Shown here piece by piece: positions 55,147 through 63,111 of a stretch of DNA of 64,000 nt. The notes beneath the pieces were generated by a model. That model made no database searches, was not told the DNA's origin, and was given only the letters and a program-made list of their open reading frames with translations. Numbering within the stretch: the first letter of the stretch is position 1; each line of letters begins with the position of its first letter. Made by a program: the position numbers and the translations under genes. The stretch spans positions 2,542,001 to 2,606,000 of the forward strand of contig NZ_CP132719.1 in the NCBI RefSeq assembly GCF_030845995.1, in the 5' to 3' direction. The DNA comes from Geothrix sp. 21YS21S-4 (GTDB lineage Bacteria; Acidobacteriota; Holophagae; Holophagales; Holophagaceae).

Positions 55147-55836
55147 ATGCCCGGAATCTCCCACCTGGAAATGATCCTCCGCGTCGCCGTGGGGGCCGCC
55201 CTCGGCGGGGCCATCGGCTACGAGCGCGACCGGCACGGAAGGCAGGCGGGGCTGCGGACGCACCTGATCGTGGCCCTGGCCTCGGCCACGTTCATGGTGG
55301 TGTCGGCCCACTTCGCCTTCTTCCAGAACTACGCCGGAACGCCGGGCATCGGCGTGGATCCCTCCCGCATCGCCGCCTCGGTGGTGACGGGGATCGGGTT
55401 CCTCGCAGGCGGCACCATCCTCAAGACGGGGCTGAACGTGCAGGGGCTCACCACCGCCGCGGGCCTGTGGCTCGTGGCCGCCATCGGGCTGTGCGCCGGC
55501 GCGGGAATGTATCCCCTCGCCCTGGCGGTGACCTTGATGGGCCTGGTGGCCCTGACGGTCTTCCGCATCCTGGAGGGGAAGGACGACCGGATGATGCGCC
55601 GGGACGTGGCGCTCCTCCTGGACGAGCACGCGCAGTCGATCCAATCGCTGTTGGCCTCCCTCCACGCCTCCGGCGTCACCGTGTCGGATTTCGACTTCGA
55701 GCGCCAGCCCGAGACCTTCCACATCCGGCTCCGGTTCCAATCGAGCTTTTCGATCAGCCTGGGCACCCACGGATTCATCTCGCTCCTCGAAAAGGAGCCC
55801 GGTGTCCAGGGCCTCCAGGTCCGGCCGCCGGCCTAG
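55147..55836 (+). CDS. MgtC/SapB-family membrane protein
   Basis: A 229-residue protein. Residues 10-150 carry the MgtC pattern: GAALGGAIGYERDRHGRQAGLRTHLIV, TGIGFLAGGTILK and GLTTAAGLWLVAAIG, with four to five helices. MgtC proteins affect magnesium homeostasis and survival in the host or at low Mg. The C-terminal 70 residues form a soluble ACT-like part. bioD starts at the next ATG, 1 nt after the stop. Confidence 0.92.
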   Translation: MPGISHLEMILRVAVGAALGGAIGYERDRHGRQAGLRTHLIVALASATFMVVSAHFAFFQNYAGTPGIGVDPSRIAASVVTGIGFLAGGTILKTGLNVQGLTTAAGLWLVAAIGLCAGAGMYPLALAVTLMGLVALTVFRILEGKDDRMMRRDVALLLDEHAQSIQSLLASLHASGVTVSDFDFERQPETFHIRLRFQSSFSISLGTHGFISLLEKEPGVQGLQVRPPA

Positions 55837-55837
55837 C

Positions 55838-56440
55838 ATGTTCGCCGGCCTCCCCTCCCCCCTGTGGGTCCTCGGCACCGGCACCGGCGTCGGGAAGACC
55901 CACGTCGCCACCCGGGTGGCCCGCGCCTGGACCGCCTCCGGCCCCGTCGCCTACCGGAAACCCTTCCAGACCGGCGTGGACCGCCCCGATCATCCCGACG
56001 CCGATGCCACCGCCGTGCGGAGCCCGGGGATTTCCGCCGAAAGCCACATCCTGCTGCGGGAGCCCCTTTCGCCCCTGGCCGCCGCCCGCCGCGAAGGGCG
56101 GACGCTGGATCTGGAGGCCGCCGCGGCATGGTGCCTGCGCCCGGCGGAGGGCCGCGTCCTGCTGGAGGGCGTGGGTGGCCTGATGGTGCCCCTCGCCCCG
56201 AACGTCCACTTCCTGGCCTGGGCCACGGAGCTGAAGCTCCCCTGCGTCCTGGTGGCCCTGGGCGGCCTCGGCACCTTGAATCACACCCTCCTCAGCGCCG
56301 AGGCCCTGATGCTCCGCGGGTGGCGGATCGAGGCGGTGCTGCTGAACCCGGGCGCCGACGGATCGCCGCGGACGGCTGCGGAAGAGAACGCCGGCCTCCT
56401 GTGCGGCTTCCTGCCGGTGCCGGTCCACGTCCTAAACTGA
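55838..56440 (+). CDS. bioD: dethiobiotin synthetase
   Basis: A 200-residue ATP-dependent enzyme that makes dethiobiotin from 7,8-diaminopelargonate and CO2. The P-loop is GTGTGVGKTH at residues 13-22, then YRKPFQTGVD with the substrate-binding Lys, and LLEGVGGLMVPL for the Mg-binding Glu. Length is slightly short for the family but complete. It is followed 4 nt later by bioA, so the two are coupled. Confidence 0.92.
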   Translation: MFAGLPSPLWVLGTGTGVGKTHVATRVARAWTASGPVAYRKPFQTGVDRPDHPDADATAVRSPGISAESHILLREPLSPLAAARREGRTLDLEAAAAWCLRPAEGRVLLEGVGGLMVPLAPNVHFLAWATELKLPCVLVALGGLGTLNHTLLSAEALMLRGWRIEAVLLNPGADGSPRTAAEENAGLLCGFLPVPVHVLN

Positions 56441-56444
56441 GCAC

Positions 56445-57809
56445 ATGCCCACGCCCCTTCCCTCCGACTGGTCCGATCGCCTGGCCCTGGACCGCGCCCA
56501 CGTCTGGCATCCCTTCACCCAGATGCAGGTCCACGAGGCGGATCCGCCTGTGCCGGTGGTGGGGGGCGAGGGCTGCGACCTGCTGCTGGCCAACGGCGAG
56601 CGGGTGCTGGACGGGATCTCCAGCTGGTGGACCTGCCTCCACGGCCACGGCCATCCGCGGCTGGTGAGCGCCCTGGAACGGCAGGCGGCGAAGCTCGATC
56701 ACGTGATGTTCGCGGGCTTCACCCACGAGCCCGCCCTGGAACTGGTGGCGCGGCTCCGCCCCAAGCTGCCGCCGAACCTCACCCGCGCGTTCTTTTCGGA
56801 CAACGGCAGCACGGCCGTGGAGGTCGCGCTGAAGATGGCCTTCCAGGCGCAGCTCCAGCGCGGCGAAAAGGGCCGCGACCGCTTCGGCGCGCTCCGCGGC
56901 GGCTACCACGGCGACACCCTGGGCGCCGTGGGCGTGGGCGAGCTGGAGAACTTCATGACGGGACTCTTCCGGCCCCTCCTCCTGAACTGCGAGCGCCTCG
57001 ACGTCCCCGAGGATCCGCGGCGGGACCTGGCGCCGGATCTCACACACTGGCCCGAGCGCCTGGACGCCGCGCGGCAATCCATCCGCGCCTTCTTCGCCAC
57101 CCATGGGGAGCGCCTCGCGGCCTTCATCGCGGAGCCCCTGCTCCAGTGCGCCGGCGGAATGCGGATGTGGCCGCCGGAACTGCTTCAGGAACTCCGCGCC
57201 CAGTGCGACGCCCACGGCGTGTACCTGGTCCTCGACGAAGTGGCCACGGGCTTCGGCCGCACGGGCACCTTCCTCGCGTCCGAACAAGCCGGCGTGGCGC
57301 CCGACCTGCTCTGCCTGTCGAAGGGCCTAACGGGCGGGACGCTGCCGCTGTCGCTCACTTGGGGGACGGAGGAGATCTACGGCCACTTCTGGGGCGAGCC
57401 GTCGTCGGGCCGGGCCTTCCTCCACGGCCACAGCTACACGGCCAATCCCGCGGCCTGCGCCGTGGCCTGCGCCAGCCTCGCCCTGTTCGACGACCAGCCC
57501 GTCCTGGCGAACGCCGCGGCCCTGCATGGCGCGATGGTGGACGCCTTCACCGCCCTGGCCGGCCATCCTGCGGTTCGCCGGGCGCGGGTCCTGGGCACCA
57601 TCGGCGCGTGCCAATTGGTGGACCCGGCGACGGGCGAAGCCCATCCTCCCGAGGCCCGCTTCGGGTGGCGGCTCCACCGGCGGGCCCTGGATCGCGGCCT
57701 GCTGGTCCGCCCCATCGGCGACTGCCTCTACCTGATGCCGCCGCTGAACACGCCGCCCAAGCGGATCCGCGAAGCCGCGGACACCCTCGGCGATCTGCTG
57801 GCGGGTTGA
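56445..57809 (+). CDS. bioA: adenosylmethionine-8-amino-7-oxononanoate transaminase
   Basis: A 454-residue PLP enzyme that converts the BioF product to diaminopelargonate with S-adenosylmethionine as amino donor. The N-terminal HVWHPFTQM motif is characteristic of BioA, and ISSWWTCLHGHGHP follows. The PLP segment LVLDEVATGFGRTGTF and the Lys in LCLSKGLTGGTLPLS are present. The gene converges on the MBL-fold gene with a gap of 7 nt, which leaves little room for a terminator. Confidence 0.96.
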   Translation: MPTPLPSDWSDRLALDRAHVWHPFTQMQVHEADPPVPVVGGEGCDLLLANGERVLDGISSWWTCLHGHGHPRLVSALERQAAKLDHVMFAGFTHEPALELVARLRPKLPPNLTRAFFSDNGSTAVEVALKMAFQAQLQRGEKGRDRFGALRGGYHGDTLGAVGVGELENFMTGLFRPLLLNCERLDVPEDPRRDLAPDLTHWPERLDAARQSIRAFFATHGERLAAFIAEPLLQCAGGMRMWPPELLQELRAQCDAHGVYLVLDEVATGFGRTGTFLASEQAGVAPDLLCLSKGLTGGTLPLSLTWGTEEIYGHFWGEPSSGRAFLHGHSYTANPAACAVACASLALFDDQPVLANAAALHGAMVDAFTALAGHPAVRRARVLGTIGACQLVDPATGEAHPPEARFGWRLHRRALDRGLLVRPIGDCLYLMPPLNTPPKRIREAADTLGDLLAG

Positions 57810-57816
57810 GAGCGGC

Positions 57817-58716
57817 TTATCGCGTCGGGGTTACATCGACCGCCGCATAGCCCGCGCCCTTGGCGTCGATCCGCACGAGCGCCGGCAGGTGGGCGCCCGC
57901 GAGGACCGTCTTGGATTGCGCCGCCCTCCGGAACAGCTCCCGGCGGATCTGGACCGCGGCCCCGCCCTCCACGTCGAAGGAAACGCCCACCTCCGGCCGC
58001 TCGAACTGCACCGCGCCGAAGTGGATCAGGTCACCCACGCACCAGAGTTCCCGCCCTTCGGAGGCGAAGGCGTAGACGGTGTGGCCGCCGGTGTGCCCAT
58101 GCGCCACCACCGCTCGGAGGCCGGGAGCGAGTTCCTCGCCGTCCTCGAAAGTCTTGAAGGCGCCCGCCGTTTCGTACGGCGAGAACTTGGCCTGGAGAAT
58201 GGCCGTCCTTCCCCGCAGGCGCTCCGGAAGGCGGGAGGGATCCTGGAACCAGAACCGGTGCTCGCTGCGGGGAACCAGCAGCGTCGCCTTGGGAAAGGCG
58301 CGGGTCCCGTCGGGCTTCACCAGCCCTCCCACGTGATCGAAGTGGAAGTGCGTGATGAGGATCAGGTCGACCTCCGAGGGAGCCACGCCCGCCGCGGCGA
58401 GCTGCGCCTCCAGATGGCCCGAGTCCTCGCCCGGGACGGAGCCCATGCCCGCATCCACGAGAATCGTCTTCCCCGGCATCCGCACGAGGAACGCGTTCAC
58501 CGGCGTCGATGCGGCGTCCTTCCCGCCCAGCATCCGTCGCGCGTCGGCCGGAGCGATGTCCTTGAGGAGCGAGGCCTCCAGCGAGATCCGCCCATCCTGC
58601 AGCGCCCACACCTCCATGCGGCCGAGGCGCACGGGCGCGAGGCGGGAAGGAGCCGGAGGCTGGGCCATGACGGCTCCCTGGACGAGAAGACACGCGAGCA
58701 GCGAAGGAAGGCGCAT
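57817..58716 (-). CDS. metallo-beta-lactamase-fold hydrolase, secreted
   Basis: A 299-residue protein with a signal peptide ending near VMAQ. The metal motif THFHFDH is at 122-128, and further ligands are His in HGHTGGH and Asp in WCVGDLIHFG. It resembles the quorum-quenching lactonase/arylsulfatase-type MBL group that hydrolyses lactones and esters. The substrate is unknown. The ATG at 58716 was chosen over the longer frame because the signal peptide begins there. It diverges from the FAH gene 89 bp away. Confidence 0.87.
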   Translation of the reverse strand: MRLPSLLACLLVQGAVMAQPPAPSRLAPVRLGRMEVWALQDGRISLEASLLKDIAPADARRMLGGKDAASTPVNAFLVRMPGKTILVDAGMGSVPGEDSGHLEAQLAAAGVAPSEVDLILITHFHFDHVGGLVKPDGTRAFPKATLLVPRSEHRFWFQDPSRLPERLRGRTAILQAKFSPYETAGAFKTFEDGEELAPGLRAVVAHGHTGGHTVYAFASEGRELWCVGDLIHFGAVQFERPEVGVSFDVEGGAAVQIRRELFRRAAQSKTVLAGAHLPALVRIDAKGAGYAAVDVTPTR

Positions 58717-58777
58717 GTCCCAAAGCCTACGCTTCCCCGCCCCGAATGAGGACGCCGGAGTGATGTTTTCACGGGGG

Positions 58778-58783
58778 TAGACT
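58778..58783 (+). promoter_or_regulatory. candidate -10 hexamer TAGACT upstream of the FAH-family gene
   Basis: TAGACT lies 21 nt before ATG 58805. Similar TAGACT boxes occur before the DUF4382 gene (1113-1118, 30 nt upstream) and tpx (5688-5693, 22 nt upstream). No good -35 match was found, so this is only suggestive. Confidence 0.3.
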
Positions 58784-58804
58784 TGGCTTTTCCCGGAGCG
58801 CGCG

Positions 58805-59824
58805 ATGAAGCTGGTGACTTTCCTGCAAGCCGGAACGGAGCGGATCGGGGCCGTCCTGGAGGATGGCCGGATCCTCGATTTCGCCGCCGCGGAACCCCGC
58901 CTCGCCGTGGACATGCTCACCCTCATCCGCGACCAGGAGAAGCTACTCCCCCTGGCCCGCGCCCTCGCCGCGGCGCCGCCTGCCACGGCGCTGCTCGACG
59001 CGGCCTCCATCCGCCTTCTGGCGCCGGTTCCGCGGCCCCTCTCCATGCGCGACGGCTACGCCTTCCGCCAGCACGTGGCGACCGCCCGCCGCAACCGCGG
59101 GCTGGAGATGATCCCCGAGTTCGACCTCTTTCCCGTCACCTACTTCACCAACCACCTGGCCGTGACGGGTCCGGGCGAAGTCGTGGTCCAGGATCAGCAC
59201 CTCGCGCGCCTGGACTTCGAGCTGGAGGTGGCCGTGGTCACGGGCCGCCCGCTGAAGAACGCCACCCTGGAGGAGGCGGACGAAGCCATCTTCGGGTACA
59301 TGGTGATGAACGACTGGAGCGCCCGGATGCTTCAGATGGAGGAGATGAAGCTGTCCCTCGGCCCCTGCAAGGGAAAGGACTTCGCCACGAGCCTCGGCCC
59401 GTGGCTCGTGACCAAGGATGAACTGGATCTGGAGAAGACCGCCGCGGGCGAGATCCTCCACGCGCGGATGACCTGCGACGTGAATGGACACCGGCTGTCC
59501 GACGGGAATGTCGACAGCATGACGTGGACCTTCGCCCAGATCCTCCAGCGCTCCAGCTACGGCATCCAGATGCACCCGGGCGAAGTCATCGGCAGCGGGA
59601 CCGTCGGAACCGGGTGCCTGCTCGAACTGAACGGCTCCCAGGTCACCGACAACCTGTGGCTCAAAGCCGGGGACGAAGTCGTCCTGGAGGTCGCGGGCCT
59701 GGGCCGGCTGGTGAACACCGTCACCCGCGTTCCCGAGCGCCTCACCGGCGTCCCGCCCCACCTCGTGGGCGGCATCCTCCCCGACCTCTACGCCGGCTCG
59801 CCCAGCGGCGAGATGGGGGACTGA
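58805..59824 (+). CDS. fumarylacetoacetate hydrolase-family protein
   Basis: A 339-residue protein of the FAH fold, which includes acylpyruvases, oxaloacetate decarboxylases and true fumarylacetoacetases. The metal-binding acids fit DFELEVAVVTG and the FGYMVMNDWSARMLQ segment, and the GPWLVTKDELD stretch follows. Length suits the acylpyruvase/ureidoglycolate-lyase branch, and true FAH is longer, but the N-terminal half is diverged. It has a ribosome-binding site CGGAGCG. It is followed by a peptidase-like gene on the same strand. Confidence 0.88.
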   Translation: MKLVTFLQAGTERIGAVLEDGRILDFAAAEPRLAVDMLTLIRDQEKLLPLARALAAAPPATALLDAASIRLLAPVPRPLSMRDGYAFRQHVATARRNRGLEMIPEFDLFPVTYFTNHLAVTGPGEVVVQDQHLARLDFELEVAVVTGRPLKNATLEEADEAIFGYMVMNDWSARMLQMEEMKLSLGPCKGKDFATSLGPWLVTKDELDLEKTAAGEILHARMTCDVNGHRLSDGNVDSMTWTFAQILQRSSYGIQMHPGEVIGSGTVGTGCLLELNGSQVTDNLWLKAGDEVVLEVAGLGRLVNTVTRVPERLTGVPPHLVGGILPDLYAGSPSGEMGD

Positions 59825-59847
59825 CCTTTCCTGATCCTGGAGGTTCC

Positions 59848-60861
59848 ATGCGCGTCCTCGCCTTCCTCCTCGCCTCCGCGGCCGCCCTGGGAGCCGCCCC
59901 GCCCCAGCCGTCCCTGCGGGCCTACTTCGCGGATCCCGCGCCCCTGAAGGAAGGCGGCGTGAAGCTGATTCCCATCCAGACGCCGAAGGGGACGTTCAAG
60001 GTCTGGACCAAGCGCTTCGGAAATCATCCGCGGATCAAGGTCCTGCTTCTCCACGGCGGGCCGGGCGCGACGCACGAATACTTCGAAGCGCTGGAGGGCT
60101 ACCTTCCGCCGGAGGGCATCGAGTTCATCTACTACGACCAGCTGGGCAGCGCGTTCTCGGATCAGCCGAAGGATGCGGACCTATGGACGGCGGGGCGCTT
60201 CGTGGAGGAAGTCGAGCAGGTGCGGAAGGCCCTCGGCCTCGACCGGTCCAACTTCTACCTGCTGGGCCACTCCTGGGGCGGAATCCTGGCGGTGGAATAC
60301 GCCCTGAAGTACGGCGCCAACCTCAAGGGGCTCGTCATCTCGAACATGATGATGAGCATCCCCGACTACAACCGCTACGCGAACGAGGTGCTCGCCAAGG
60401 GCATGGATCCGGCGGTGGTGGCGGAGATCCGCGCCCTGGAGGCGAAGGGCCAGTACGACGCGCCCCGCTACATGGAACTGCTGGGCCCCGCCTTCTACGC
60501 GAAGCACCTCTGCCGGCTTCCGGAGTGGCCCGACGCGGTGAACCGCGGGTTCGCGCGCCTCAACAAGGAGATCTACGTCCTGATGCAGGGGCCCAGCGAA
60601 TTCGGCGCCTCCGGCCGCCTGGAGGCCTGGGATCGCAAGGCGGACCTGCCGAAGCTCGCCATGCCCACCCTCGTGATCGGCGCCGCCCACGACACCATGG
60701 ATCCCGCCCACATGAAGTGGGTCGCCGGCCAGGTGAAGCGCGGCACCTACCTTCACTGCCCCGACGGCAGCCACATGGCGATGTGGGACGATCAGCGCAC
60801 CTACTGCGAGGGCCTCGTCCGCTTCCTCAAGGCGACGGACGCCGGGGGAAAGCGGCCGTGA
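59848..60861 (+). CDS. proline iminopeptidase-like serine hydrolase, exported
   Basis: A 337-residue alpha/beta hydrolase with a signal peptide (MRVLAFLLASAAALGAA). The oxyanion motif HGGPG is at 69-73 and the nucleophile Ser142 in GHSWGG. The catalytic Asp is likely in GAAHDTMDP and the His in PDGSHMAMW. The lid segment between them is of the prolyl-aminopeptidase type. It may release N-terminal proline or hydrolyse other small substrates in the periplasm. A TGGAGG ribosome-binding site precedes ATG 59848. The next gene overlaps it by four bases. Confidence 0.9.
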   Translation: MRVLAFLLASAAALGAAPPQPSLRAYFADPAPLKEGGVKLIPIQTPKGTFKVWTKRFGNHPRIKVLLLHGGPGATHEYFEALEGYLPPEGIEFIYYDQLGSAFSDQPKDADLWTAGRFVEEVEQVRKALGLDRSNFYLLGHSWGGILAVEYALKYGANLKGLVISNMMMSIPDYNRYANEVLAKGMDPAVVAEIRALEAKGQYDAPRYMELLGPAFYAKHLCRLPEWPDAVNRGFARLNKEIYVLMQGPSEFGASGRLEAWDRKADLPKLAMPTLVIGAAHDTMDPAHMKWVAGQVKRGTYLHCPDGSHMAMWDDQRTYCEGLVRFLKATDAGGKRP

Positions 60862-61727
60862 GCGTCCGCACGATCCTTCCCTCCGAGCTGGATCCGGCGG
60901 CGACCAACGCCCTCCTCTGCGGCGGCGTGGCGCCGCGGCCCATCGCCCTCGCCAGCACCATCTCGGCGGAGGGGATCCGCAACCTGTCACCGTTCAGCTT
61001 CTTCAACGCCTTCGGATCGAACCCGCCCACGGTGGCCTTCTCGCCCAACCGGCGGGCGCGGGACGGGACGGTGAAGCACACCTACCTGAACGCCGTGGCC
61101 ACCGGCGAATTCGTGATCGCCGCGGTGAGCCACGCGATGCTCCATCCCATGAACGTGGCCAGCGCCGAGTGGCCCGACGGCGTGGACGAGTTCCCCAAGA
61201 GCGGGCTGACGCCGCTGCCCGCCCGGTTCGTGAAGCCCGCCCTGGTGGCGGAAAGCCCGTTCCAGATGGAGTGCCGGCTGAAGCAGGTGGTGGAGCTGGG
61301 CGAAGGCCCCGGATCGGGCCTGATGCTGTTCGGCGAAGTCCTGGCCTTCCACGTGTGCGAGGACTGCTTCCGGGACGGCATCCTCCATCCCGACGCCCTC
61401 GACCTGGTGGGCCGGAACGGCGGCGCCTTCTACACCCGCGCCAGCGGGGCCGCGGTGTTCCAGGTACCCAAGCCCGCGGGCCGGCCCCTGGGCTACGACG
61501 CCCTGCCGGACGCGCTCCGCCGCAGCCGCATCCTCACCGCCAACGACCTCGGCCAGCTCGCCAACAGCCCCGCCCTGCCCGACCTCGCCGCCGGGGCCGC
61601 CCGGCCGGGCGATCCCGCGGATGCCGACGGCTTGGAACGCGGAATTCAGGCGGCGCTGGGCCGGGGCGATCGGGACGAAGCGTGGCGGCTGGCGGCCCTC
61701 CGCGTACGCCCCACGGATTGGGCGTGA
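60858..61727 (+). CDS. flavin reductase-like FMN-binding protein
   Basis: A 289-residue protein of the split-barrel flavin reductase fold. The start GTG overlaps the stop of the preceding gene (GTGA). Family stretches are GGVAPRPIALASTIS, IRNLSPFSFFNAFGSNPPTVAFS and VKHTYLNAVATGEFVI. The C-terminal 70 residues are Ala/Asp-rich and outside the barrel. The reaction could be FMN reduction or a related FMN-dependent step. Its stop TGA is part of repeat A4. Confidence 0.87.
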   Translation: MSVRTILPSELDPAATNALLCGGVAPRPIALASTISAEGIRNLSPFSFFNAFGSNPPTVAFSPNRRARDGTVKHTYLNAVATGEFVIAAVSHAMLHPMNVASAEWPDGVDEFPKSGLTPLPARFVKPALVAESPFQMECRLKQVVELGEGPGSGLMLFGEVLAFHVCEDCFRDGILHPDALDLVGRNGGAFYTRASGAAVFQVPKPAGRPLGYDALPDALRRSRILTANDLGQLANSPALPDLAAGAARPGDPADADGLERGIQAALGRGDRDEAWRLAALRVRPTDWA

Positions 61728-61855
61728 TACCCATGGGCGATCAAGACCCCAATTTTTTTCTCACCACCAAGATCCCAAGAAAAGCTATATCCACTGGGGA
61801 TGCGGTTCTTGGCGTCTTGGTGGTGAGCTTATTTTTTGAATGCAAAGCGGTATGA
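61725..61855. repeat. repeat A copy 4 (opposite orientation)
   Basis: On the plus strand it runs from TGATACCC at the stop of the flavin-reductase gene to GGTATGAA, three bases short of the stop of the convergent permease. The arms 61762-61784 and 61806-61825 pair with some mismatches. Read on the minus strand it matches A2 closely (TTTGCATTCAAA, CATCCCCAGTGG, TCTTGATCGCC). The whole gap between the two genes is the element. Confidence 0.85.
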
Positions 61856-61858
61856 ACC

Positions 61859-63094
61859 CTACTCGTGCCGCAGGGCGTCGATCACGTCCAGGCGCGAGGC
61901 CTTCACCGCCGGAAGCAGGCCGGCGGCGAGCCCGATCACGGAGCTGAATCCCAGCCCCAGGGCCACGGCCCAGGGCTGGGTCACGGCGGGAATGGCGAAG
62001 AAGCGATCCATGACGGCATTGGCCGCGGCCGCCAGGACGACGCCGGCGGCGCCTCCCAGGGCCGCGACCAGGGTGGCCTCCACCAGGAACTGCAGGAGCA
62101 CGCTCCGGCGCGTGGCGCCCACGGCGCGGCGGACGCCGATCTCGCGGGTGCGGTCGGTGACGCTCACCAGCATGATGTTGGAGATCCCGATGCCGCCCAC
62201 GATCAGGGAGATGCCGGCGGCGAAGGCGAGGAACGCCGTCATCACGTCCGCCTGCTGGTTCATCATCTTCACCAGGTCGTCCTGCTTGCGGATGGTGAAG
62301 GGCGATTCCTCGCCGGCCGCGAGGCGCAGCCGCTGGCGCAAGAGGGCCGTGATCTCCCGCTCCGCCGCGGCGGCCTGCCCTTCCCGCGCGCTGACGAGGA
62401 TGTTCTGGATGCGGTCGCGGCCCATGATCTTGCGCATGACGGTGGAGTAGGGCGCCACCACCACGTCGTCCTGGTCGCCCATCATCCCGGCGCCCTTGGA
62501 TTCCAGGACGCCGATCACCTCGAAGGGCAGGCGGCCGATGCGGATGGTCTGGCCCGTGGGATCTGCGACGCCCGGAAACAGGTTCGTCGCGACGGTCGTG
62601 CCCAGGAGGCAGACCTTCGCCTCGCGGCGCACTTCGCCGGTGGTGAAGGGCCGCCCCACGCGGAGGCTCCATCCCTGGATCCTCATGAACGAGGTCCCGG
62701 CGCCCTGGACGCTGGTCACGTAGCTGTTGTTGCGGAACACCGCCGCGGCCGAGGTGCGGACCTGGGGCATGGCCGCCGCGACGCCGGATCCGCCGAGTTC
62801 CTGCTCGATCAGCGCCGCGTCCTCCTCCCGCAGGACCTCCACGCTCCCGATGGCCATGGGGCCCATCCGCGTGTTCCCTCCGGCGCTGCCGCCGTTGAAC
62901 ACGATCAGGGTGTTGGAGCCCATCGTCTGGATGAGCCGCAGCGACGCGCGGCGGGAGCCCTCGCCGATTCCGATCATGGCGATGATGGCGCCCACGCCGA
63001 TGACGATCCCCAGCATGGTCAGGGCGGTCCGCGTCTTGTTGCGGCGGATGGCGAGCAGCGCGAGGGAGGCGAGTTCCCGATGGTCCATGGACAT
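61859..63094 (-). CDS. MacB-like ABC transporter permease, second copy
   Basis: A 411-residue permease closely similar to the one at 7757-8974: TMLGIVIGVGAIIAMIGIGEG, a periplasmic MacB core with VISVLESKG-like strands, VGGIGISNIMLVSVTDRTREIGVRRAVGATRR, and the C-terminus VIDALRHE. Neither an ATPase domain nor an adjacent ATPase gene is present. The start ATG 63094 is the family start. The MacA-like adaptor is encoded 17 bp upstream on the same strand. Confidence 0.92.
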   Translation of the reverse strand: MSMDHRELASLALLAIRRNKTRTALTMLGIVIGVGAIIAMIGIGEGSRRASLRLIQTMGSNTLIVFNGGSAGGNTRMGPMAIGSVEVLREEDAALIEQELGGSGVAAAMPQVRTSAAAVFRNNSYVTSVQGAGTSFMRIQGWSLRVGRPFTTGEVRREAKVCLLGTTVATNLFPGVADPTGQTIRIGRLPFEVIGVLESKGAGMMGDQDDVVVAPYSTVMRKIMGRDRIQNILVSAREGQAAAAEREITALLRQRLRLAAGEESPFTIRKQDDLVKMMNQQADVMTAFLAFAAGISLIVGGIGISNIMLVSVTDRTREIGVRRAVGATRRSVLLQFLVEATLVAALGGAAGVVLAAAANAVMDRFFAIPAVTQPWAVALGLGFSSVIGLAAGLLPAVKASRLDVIDALRHE

Positions 63095-63111
63095 CCTCGA
63101 AGGGCGTTCGA

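Noticed and set aside
61725-61860. Transcription terminator between convergent genes
   Set aside because: The stem has mismatches and the T tract is at the far side; it may terminate, but its match to other A copies makes a repeat the better call.
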